Source: Alphaproteobacteria bacterium
GTDB lineage: Bacteria > Pseudomonadota > Alphaproteobacteria > Rhodobacterales > Rhodobacteraceae
DNA: 5,532 nt
Direction: 5' to 3'
NCBI GenBank assembly: GCA_030424705.1
Contig: JAUHWJ010000169.1
Span: 1-5,532 of the forward strand
The notes below the pieces were generated by a model that had not been told where the DNA came from, did no database searches, and saw only the letters and a list, made by a program, of their open reading frames with translations. This document shows positions 1-5,532 of this stretch, in pieces. The translations under genes were made by a program, and so were the position numbers. How positions within the stretch are numbered: the first letter of the stretch is position 1; the number at the start of each line of letters is the position of its first letter.

Positions 1-72
1 GTCGAGGCCTTCGCCCGGATCGACACCGAGGAGGTCGACCCCATTCTCAGCATAACCACGAAAGCCGCCTGA
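1..72 (+). CDS. C-terminal end of an unidentified protein (partial)
   Basis: An open frame runs from the first base to a TGA at 70-72 and encodes 23 residues ending …DPILSITTKAA. It is acidic early (two Glu-Glu/Asp patches) and has no recognisable motif, so no function can be assigned. It is called coding because it is open to the window edge, its codons are mostly G/C-ending, and the next ORF begins only 2 bases after its stop, as in a translationally coupled operon. The 5' part lies outside the window. The fragment is short enough that an open frame could also occur by chance. Confidence 0.5.
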   Translation, partial: VEAFARIDTEEVDPILSITTKAA

Positions 73-74
73 TC

Positions 75-302
75 ATGCCCTCAGGCTATCCGGGAAATTA
101 CACCAGCTTGACGGACGTGACCTTGAAATTCGCAGAATTCATGCAGTGCCCGGTTTGTGAAGCACAGCTTCGAATCAAGAAAGTGGATGCTCCGCGCCTA
201 TTTATCGGAGAGCGCCTGGACTGCAACCAATGCTTCACGAACCAGCATTTCCCGGTTGGTTGGCTGCTATCCAAAGTCGATTTAGACCTCTTCGGAGAGT
301 AA
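75..302 (+). CDS. small protein with two CxxC pairs (possible zinc ribbon)
   Basis: This 75-residue hypothetical protein has two Cys pairs, CPVC at residues 25-28 and CNQC at 50-53, about 21 residues apart. That spacing is typical of a small Cys4 zinc ribbon, so zinc binding is inferred; no enzymatic function is suggested. There is no signal peptide or membrane segment. The ATG at 75 lies 2 bases after the preceding stop, which favours translational coupling, although no strong Shine-Dalgarno is visible. An internal ATG at 141 (residue 23) would give a 53-residue version that still holds both Cys pairs. Codon use differs from uvrA: many A/T-ending codons and roughly half G+C, suggesting recent acquisition or weak codon selection. 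I do not recognise the family, and a chance ORF cannot be fully excluded. Confidence 0.55.
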   Translation: MPSGYPGNYTSLTDVTLKFAEFMQCPVCEAQLRIKKVDAPRLFIGERLDCNQCFTNQHFPVGWLLSKVDLDLFGE

Positions 303-321
303 TCTAATAATGTAGGATTCC

Positions 322-338
322 GACGCTTCGCGTCTTTC
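322..338 (+). terminator. weak intrinsic-terminator-like hairpin after the CxxC ORF
   Basis: GACGC at 322-326 pairs perfectly with GCGTC at 330-334 around a TTC loop, followed by TTTCT. It starts 19 bases after the stop of the 75-residue ORF. The stem is only 5 bp and the T tract is short and interrupted, so termination would be weak. A longer Rho-dependent mechanism is equally possible. Confidence 0.35.
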
Positions 339-408
339 TGTTCGAGGTGCAGCATTCGGTAAAGTGGGCTCCAAGCCGACCTTCGCCGCACCGCGGCCCC
401 GGCTACAT

Positions 409-442
409 CCTCCCCCCATCCCCCCCTTTGCCTCCCCCTCCT
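409..442 (+). repeat. C-rich tract upstream of uvrA (G-runs on the minus strand)
   Basis: This 34-base stretch is almost all pyrimidine and contains C6 (412-417), C7 (420-426) and C5 (434-438) runs. The minus strand therefore carries runs of 6, 7 and 5 guanines. Because the longest run can be split, four G3 tracts with short loops can be drawn, the sequence pattern of a G-quadruplex. The tract lies about 70-100 bases before the uvrA start, in the non-coding leader. The composition is observed; folding or any regulatory effect is inference. Confidence 0.6.
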
Positions 443-454
443 GACAGCCTATGT

Positions 455-471
455 CATCGGATTGCCCGATG
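455..471 (+). other. perfect 6-bp hairpin in the uvrA leader
   Basis: CATCGG at 455-460 is complementary to CCGATG at 466-471 across the 5-base loop ATTGC. It ends 39 bases before the uvrA ATG. No T run follows, so it is not an intrinsic terminator. It could stabilise or modulate the uvrA 5' untranslated region, or be a small operator dyad. A stem of this size also arises by chance in GC-rich DNA. Confidence 0.35.
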
Positions 472-483
472 TGGCTCCCGACC

Positions 484-498
484 GTTCCGCTCCCGTGC
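484..498 (+). promoter_or_regulatory. possible LexA (SOS) box, one mismatch
   Basis: GTTC at 484-487 and GTGC at 495-498 are separated by exactly 7 bases. The LexA box known for many alphaproteobacteria is the direct repeat GTTC-N7-GTTC, so this matches 7 of 8 fixed positions. It ends 12 bases before the uvrA ATG and just before the SD at 501-504. uvrA is an SOS gene in several bacteria, which gives the site plausibility. The mismatch and the lack of an identifiable promoter next to it keep this tentative. Confidence 0.3.
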
Positions 499-510
499 TA
501 GAGGCGTCTC

Positions 511-3375
<2,865 letters not shown>

Positions 3376-3708
3376 TCAGCGAAACTCGACGATGCGTTCG
3401 CCGGCCTCGAACGCGGCGGCGATTTCCGGGAGGCGCGGCTCCAGCTTCGACCATACCTCCCGGTGCGACGGGTTCGGGACCCGAAGCCAGAGCAAGCGAA
3501 GCCGGGCATCCGCCAGCGCGAGCCGGAGGAAATCAGCGTCCCTTGTGATGAGCACGGCCCCGCGCGCTATGGCCGCATCCGCGAGCGCCCGGTCCGTCGC
3601 GGCGCCGAGGCCGAGCGGAACTGCATGAGCGGCCTCAAGGCCGGCGGCTTTCAGCGCGAGGCAGAGTTTCGGCGAGAGATTGACGTCGACAAGAAAACGC
3701 AGCGTCAC
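3376..3708 (-). CDS. DUF5615 PIN-like predicted nuclease toxin
   Basis: This 110-residue protein looks like the DUF5615 (COG4634) family, predicted PIN-fold ribonucleases that act as toxins and are usually paired with DUF433 antitoxins. The N-terminal LVDVNLSP (6-13) gives the first acidic residue, Asp8. Asp39 in AATDRALADAA and the block ITRDADF (54-60, Asp57 and Asp59) supply the other acidic positions expected of a Mg-binding PIN centre. Length is normal for the family and no catalytic position seems lost, so it is probably intact. Translation starts at GTG (3708-3706), which overlaps the antitoxin stop as GTGA, with GAGG at 3716-3713 as its SD; this implies coupled synthesis after the antitoxin. 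Its TGA abuts the uvrA TAG with no gap, in convergent orientation. Toxicity and RNA cleavage are inferred from family only. Confidence 0.87.
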   Translation of the reverse strand: MTLRFLVDVNLSPKLCLALKAAGLEAAHAVPLGLGAATDRALADAAIARGAVLITRDADFLRLALADARLRLLWLRVPNPSHREVWSKLEPRLPEIAAAFEAGERIVEFR

Positions 3709-4328
3709 GCGGCCTCGACGACCCTGTGGTCAAGGCTCCGTGCGGCATAGGCGAGCGCGGCGCGGATGTCGTCCGGCGCGAGATAGGGCAGATCGTCGAG
3801 AATCTCCGCTTCGTTCGCGCCGCCGGCCAGCATGTCGAGAATGTCGATCACGCGAACGCGCGTTCCGCGAATGCAGGGACGGCCTCCACAAATCTCCGGA
3901 TCGACGGAAATTCGCCCCGTCAGCGCGCCCGGCGGCGCAGCGACCTCCGCTTCGACGCCCCGGTCCACCATGATGCGGACATCGGAGCGCGGCGCCGGAT
4001 GACCATGCGCCCCGAGGAAATCCGCCAGAGCCTCATGGACTTCACGCCCGAGGCGCGAGTCTCTCTGCACATAGTCGAACCACCGGATCAGCGCAGCCTC
4101 CTCCCGCCGCCCGAATTTCGTCGCGTCGCCGGCGAGGTAGCGGGCGGCGGTCATGCCCAGAAAGCCGACGAACTTCGCTTGCCCGAACAGCCATCTGTCG
4201 TTCGCTCTCGTTGCGCACCATGTATGAACCATACGCATGCGCCGCGCGACCTCCGGAACCGAAGCCGCCGCCTGATAGGATGCGATATTCGCCAGAGCGT
4301 CCTTTCGTGACGATATCGGATGGGACAT
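3705..4328 (-). CDS. DUF433-domain predicted antitoxin with long N-terminal extension
   Basis: This 207-residue protein is the first gene of the toxin-antitoxin operon. The C-terminal third (about 139-207) is a DUF433 (COG2442) domain, recognised by RISVDPEICGGRPCIRGTRV (139-158) followed by a short helical region with the usual acidic EAEILDDLPYL-type segment; such domains are predicted winged-helix antitoxins. The first 135 or so residues are extra compared with minimal DUF433 proteins of about 75-110 residues. They contain RWLFGQAKFVGFLGMT (45-60) and a charged helical stretch (72-105) and may bind DNA or another partner; I cannot name the fold. The ATG at 4328 is backed by GGAG at 4339-4336, 7 bases upstream. 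It is expected to neutralise the downstream PIN-like toxin and repress its own promoter, by analogy with other type II systems. Confidence 0.85.
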   Translation of the reverse strand: MSHPISSRKDALANIASYQAAASVPEVARRMRMVHTWCATRANDRWLFGQAKFVGFLGMTAARYLAGDATKFGRREEAALIRWFDYVQRDSRLGREVHEALADFLGAHGHPAPRSDVRIMVDRGVEAEVAAPPGALTGRISVDPEICGGRPCIRGTRVRVIDILDMLAGGANEAEILDDLPYLAPDDIRAALAYAARSLDHRVVEAA

Positions 4329-4344
4329 CAGGAAACTCCAAACT

Positions 4345-4382
4345 ACCTGACAGTAAGATGCAACTAAATAGAGGACCTGTCA
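4345..4382 (-). promoter_or_regulatory. repeated 8-bp motif, possible antitoxin operator
   Basis: ACCTGACA (4345-4352) and ACCTGTCA (4375-4382) on the plus strand differ at one base and start 30 bp apart, about three helical turns. Their inner parts TGACA and TGTCA also form an inverted pair. The second copy overlaps the candidate -35 element and the first lies just downstream of the candidate -10, a layout suited to autorepression by the antitoxin. The motifs are observed; the operator role is inferred. Confidence 0.4.
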
Positions 4383-4383
4383 A
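4355..4383 (-). promoter_or_regulatory. candidate promoter of the toxin-antitoxin operon
   Basis: On the minus strand a perfect -35 hexamer TTGACA (4383-4378) is followed after 17 bases by CATCTT (4360-4355), a poor -10 with 3 of 6 consensus matches. The ATG at 4328 lies about 26 bases beyond, leaving room for a short leader with its SD. The surrounding 60 bases are clearly AT-richer than the rest of the window, as expected for a promoter. The weak -10 limits confidence. Confidence 0.42.
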
Positions 4384-4393
4384 TGCTAGCCGG

Positions 4394-4419
4394 GAAGCGC
4401 CGGCGGTGGCGGCGGAATA
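4394..4419 (+). repeat. right copy of the direct repeat, uvrA-tail-like remnant
   Basis: This stretch repeats the 3' end of uvrA: GAAGCG, then GGTGGCGGCGGAATA identical over 15 bases. Read in the matching frame it ends …REAPAVAAE with a TAA at 4418-4420, compared with …LKRGRVAAE and TAG for uvrA. No gene runs into it now with an obvious start, so it looks like a stranded gene tail. It lies just outside the -35 element of the toxin-antitoxin operon. GCG-rich simple composition is the main alternative explanation. Confidence 0.5.
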
Positions 4420-4425
4420 AGCGTT

Positions 4426-4438
4426 CCGCGATTCGCGG
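4426..4438 (+). other. GC hairpin 5 bases after the uvrA-like tail
   Basis: CCGCG (4426-4430) pairs with CGCGG (4434-4438) around an ATT loop. It lies immediately after the stop codon of the uvrA-tail-like repeat, where a transcription terminator for a gene ending at 4420 would be expected, but no T tract follows. The live uvrA stop at 3375 has no such hairpin. It could be the displaced old uvrA terminator, or a chance stem upstream of the CBS gene. Confidence 0.3.
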
Positions 4439-4471
4439 CAGGCGTGTTACGGTTCCGTTCCGGCAACTTCC

Positions 4472-4480
4472 GGGAGGAAA
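4472..4480 (+). promoter_or_regulatory. strong ribosome binding site fixing the CBS gene start
   Basis: GGGAGGAAA sits 4 bases before the ATG at 4485 and is the best Shine-Dalgarno in the window. It selects this start over an in-frame ATG at 4383, which has no such site and whose first 34 codons would run through the uvrA-tail-like repeat. Confidence 0.75.
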
Positions 4481-4484
4481 CGCG

Positions 4485-4919
4485 ATGAACGTCAGAAAGA
4501 TCATCGGCGAAAAGCCGATCCAGACCGTCGAGACCATCTCCGCGCAGGAGACGCTCTCCGCCGCCGCCGCCATTCTCGCGCAGAAGAAGATCGGCGCCCT
4601 CATCGTCGCGGACGGGCGCGACGGCGTGGCCGGCATCCTCTCCGAGCGGGACATTGTGCGGCGGCTCGCGGCGGAGGGCGGCGCCTGCCTCATGTCTCCC
4701 GTCGCCTCGGCGATGACCAAGGCGGTCATCTCCTGCGCGCCGACTGACAGCGCGCATTCGGTGATGGAGAAGATGACCGGAGGCCGCTTCCGCCACATGC
4801 CGGTGATGGAGGAGGGGCGGCTCGTCGGCGTCATCTCCATCGGGGACGTGGTGAAGGCGCGGATGTCCGAGATGGAGATGGAGAACCGCGCGATGGAGGA
4901 GATGATCAAGGGGAACTGA
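4485..4919 (+). CDS. tandem CBS-domain protein
   Basis: This 144-residue cytoplasmic protein is almost wholly a CBS pair (Bateman module), which in other proteins binds adenosine nucleotides such as AMP, ATP or NADH and signals energy state. CBS1 covers about residues 11-62, ending GILSERDIVRRL (50-61). CBS2 covers about 77-127, with RHMPVMEEGRLVGVISIGDV (103-122). The tail (126-144) is a Met/Glu-rich helix, MSEMEMENRAMEEM, a common ending of stand-alone alphaproteobacterial CBS proteins. There is no attached enzyme or DNA-binding domain, so any effect must come through a partner. The start is set by the strong SD at 4472-4480. The next gene, an antiporter, follows after 47 bases on the same strand, so co-transcription is plausible and the antiporter is a candidate target; this is inference from position only. 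Confidence 0.9.
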   Translation: MNVRKIIGEKPIQTVETISAQETLSAAAAILAQKKIGALIVADGRDGVAGILSERDIVRRLAAEGGACLMSPVASAMTKAVISCAPTDSAHSVMEKMTGGRFRHMPVMEEGRLVGVISIGDVVKARMSEMEMENRAMEEMIKGN

Positions 4920-4936
4920 ACCGGACGGCCATTTCC

Positions 4937-4952
4937 GCGCCACGATCGGCGC
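4937..4952 (+). other. small inverted repeat between the CBS and antiporter genes
   Basis: GCGCC (4937-4941) and GGCGC (4948-4952) can pair across ACGATC in the 47-base gap. No T tract follows, so read-through from the CBS gene into the antiporter gene is more likely than termination. The stem ends 3 bases before the antiporter SD (AAGG at 4956-4959) and could affect its translation. Five-base GC stems are common by chance here. Confidence 0.25.
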
Positions 4953-4966
4953 CCTAAGGTCGGGGC

Positions 4967-5532
4967 ATGCTGATCGTTCACGTCACGGCCGTTCTGGCGG
5001 CGCTTTTCTTGCTGATCGGACTGGCGGAGCCGCTGGCCGAGCGGCTGCGGCTGCCCTACACGGTCATCCTCGCGCTGTTCGGATCGGCGATCGGCGCCGG
5101 CGCCGCATGGTTCCTCGCCACGCCGCTGACGGATGCGCTGAACCCGGTCGCAGAGGCCATTCTCGGCCTGCCGATCCGCTCCAATGTCTTCCTCTATCTC
5201 TTTCTGCCGACGCTGATCTTTCAGGTCACGCTCGGCGTGAACCTGCGCCGGATGCTGGACGACTGGGCGCCGATCATGCTGCTCGCCGTCGTGGCGGTGG
5301 TGGTGGCGACGGTGTTCGTCGGCTATGCGCTTTCCTGGGCGACGGCGCTGCCGCTCGCGGCCTGCCTGCTGATCGGGGCCATCGTCTCGACGACGGACCC
5401 CTCCGCCGTCGTCGGCATCTTCCGCTCCATCGCGGCGCCGCGCCGCCTCTCCCGCATCATCGAGGGGGAGAGCCTGCTGAACGACGCGGCGGCGATCGCG
5501 CTTTTCGGCCTCTTCATCTCCTTCGTCATCGC
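4967..5532 (+). CDS. CPA1/NhaP-type cation:proton antiporter, N-terminal part (cut by window end)
   Basis: The first 188 residues of an inner-membrane Na+(K+)/H+ exchanger are present and the frame is open at the window edge. About six hydrophobic segments are visible, near residues 5-22, 30-51, 74-90, 101-123, 127-150 and 169-188. Family marks are LFLPTLIF (78-85), the TTDPSAVVG block (142-150, Asp144) and GESLLNDAAAIALF (167-180) holding the Asn172-Asp173 pair. The 29-residue spacing from Asp144 to Asp173 matches Asp132-Asp161 of the archaeal NhaP1 antiporter as I recall it. The ND pair is typical of electroneutral CPA1 exchangers, so one-for-one exchange is expected. AAGG at 4956-4959, 7 bases before the ATG, supports the start. 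Full members are about 400-600 residues or more, some with C-terminal regulatory domains, so more than half is missing. It follows the CBS gene closely and may share its transcript. Confidence 0.9.
   Translation, partial: MLIVHVTAVLAALFLLIGLAEPLAERLRLPYTVILALFGSAIGAGAAWFLATPLTDALNPVAEAILGLPIRSNVFLYLFLPTLIFQVTLGVNLRRMLDDWAPIMLLAVVAVVVATVFVGYALSWATALPLAACLLIGAIVSTTDPSAVVGIFRSIAAPRRLSRIIEGESLLNDAAAIALFGLFISFVI

Noticed and set aside
3726..4310. A 194-codon plus-strand frame opposite the DUF433 gene.
   Set aside because: The product has no recognisable motif, while the minus strand encodes a clear DUF433 domain with an SD and a GTGA coupling to the toxin gene.
4211..4420. A 69-codon plus-strand frame ending in the VAAE-stop repeat.
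   Set aside because: It is antisense to the DUF433 gene start and has no convincing SD. Its ending is better explained as a repeat or remnant of the uvrA tail than as a live gene.
4383..4484. Longer CBS protein starting at the in-frame ATG at 4383.
   Set aside because: No ribosome binding site precedes it, the added 34 residues are Arg-rich with no CBS similarity, and a strong SD sits before the ATG at 4485. The extra stretch also covers the toxin-antitoxin promoter and the repeat.

Overview
The window is GC-rich DNA that fits an alphaproteobacterium, probably in or near the Rhodobacterales. That placement rests on the wording of UvrA and the antiporter, the strong G/C third-position bias and purine-rich Shine-Dalgarno sites; no database search was run. 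The clearest gene is a complete uvrA (954 residues), the damage-recognition ATPase of nucleotide excision repair.

Layout: (1) 1-302 holds the last 23 codons of an unidentified plus-strand gene, then a 75-residue ORF with two CxxC pairs whose base composition is clearly less GC-rich than the rest. (2) 303-510 is the uvrA leader: a weak terminator-like hairpin, a C-rich tract, a perfect 6-bp hairpin, a possible near-match to an alphaproteobacterial LexA box, and an SD. (3) 511-3375 is uvrA. (4) 3376-4328 on the minus strand is a two-gene operon with a GTGA start/stop overlap, encoding a DUF433-type predicted antitoxin with a long N-terminal extension and a DUF5615 PIN-like predicted nuclease toxin. 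(5) 4485-4919 on the plus strand is a two-CBS-domain protein. (6) 4967 to the window end is the N-terminal part of a CPA1/NhaP-type cation:proton antiporter, cut by the window edge.

The most interesting structure is the way the toxin-antitoxin pair sits next to uvrA. The toxin stop codon directly abuts the uvrA stop codon. The last codons of uvrA (…VAAE-stop) recur about 1.05 kb away, just beyond the promoter side of the pair, as a 15-bp perfect repeat inside a 26/27-bp imperfect one, again reading VAAE-stop in frame. A simple reading is that the toxin-antitoxin module with its promoter was inserted at the 3' end of uvrA, rebuilding the uvrA tail and leaving the old tail, and perhaps the old terminator hairpin, stranded on the far side. 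The repeat is rich in GCG/GGC, so this needs comparison with an empty site.

The genes otherwise belong to known families. I see no RNA gene, CRISPR array, transposase or integrase.
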